Positions 5,835 to 5,838 of a stretch of DNA of 5,838 nt are shown in pieces (within the stretch, counting starts at the first letter, position 1; every line of letters starts with the position of its first letter). The notes beneath the pieces are model-generated. The model had not been told where the DNA came from. It saw only the letters and a program-made list of their open reading frames with translations, and searched no databases. This DNA is from Methanosphaera sp. (GTDB taxonomy: Archaea; Methanobacteriota; Methanobacteria; Methanobacteriales; Methanobacteriaceae). The stretch lies in the NCBI GenBank assembly GCA_013330915.1, contig DUHK01000048.1, positions 1-5,838 on the forward strand, given 5' to 3'. The position numbers and the translations under genes were made by a program.

Positions 5835-5838
5835 AATA

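Overview
The window looks archaeal, most likely from a Methanobacteriales methanogen of the Methanosphaera/Methanobrevibacter kind. The DNA is strongly AT-rich, arginine is mostly AGA/AGG, the tRNA synthetase is of the archaeal ValRS type (PPPYPTG and HMGH signature), promoters look like BRE/TATA elements, and several ribosome binding sites are of the GTGAT/GGTG type that pairs with a methanogen 16S 3' end. The genus is inferred from general familiarity, not from a search.

Everything supported lies on the minus strand, so transcription runs from high to low coordinates. At 5741-5838 there is a candidate BRE/TATA promoter, a short dyad and a clear ribosome binding site. Four tandem family 2 (GT-A fold) glycosyltransferase-like genes follow: GT-a (4511-5740), GT-b (3415-4500), GT-c (2387-3406) and GT-d (1399-2385). 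They are separated by only 10, 8 and 1 bases and look like one translationally coupled operon. A 186-base AT-rich gap (1213-1398) then holds a run of T-tracts, a likely terminator, and the probable promoter of valS. The valS gene occupies 1-1212 and runs off the left edge with about 45% of its protein visible.

The four GT genes are paralogs that have diverged. GT-a and GT-c keep all GT2 signatures (DGS.D.S, D.DD, an acidic catalytic-base motif). GT-d has a variant metal motif (ETDD). GT-b has lost most of the nucleotide-sugar and metal residues (YEKSCD for NDGSSD, DSFN for DSDD) while remaining an intact reading frame of about 361 codons, so it is probably a pseudo-glycosyltransferase. GT-a and GT-b share a C-terminal SWK.T motif that GT-c and GT-d lack. 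None has an evident signal peptide or membrane span. The likely joint role is cytoplasmic assembly of a surface glycan on a lipid-linked or protein acceptor. No sugar-nucleotide, flippase or polymerase gene is visible to fix the product.

I see no tRNA, rRNA, CRISPR array, insertion sequence or attachment site. The most notable item is the conserved-looking inactive GT paralog inside an active GT operon, with coupling signals built from overlapping stop codons and Shine-Dalgarno sequences.
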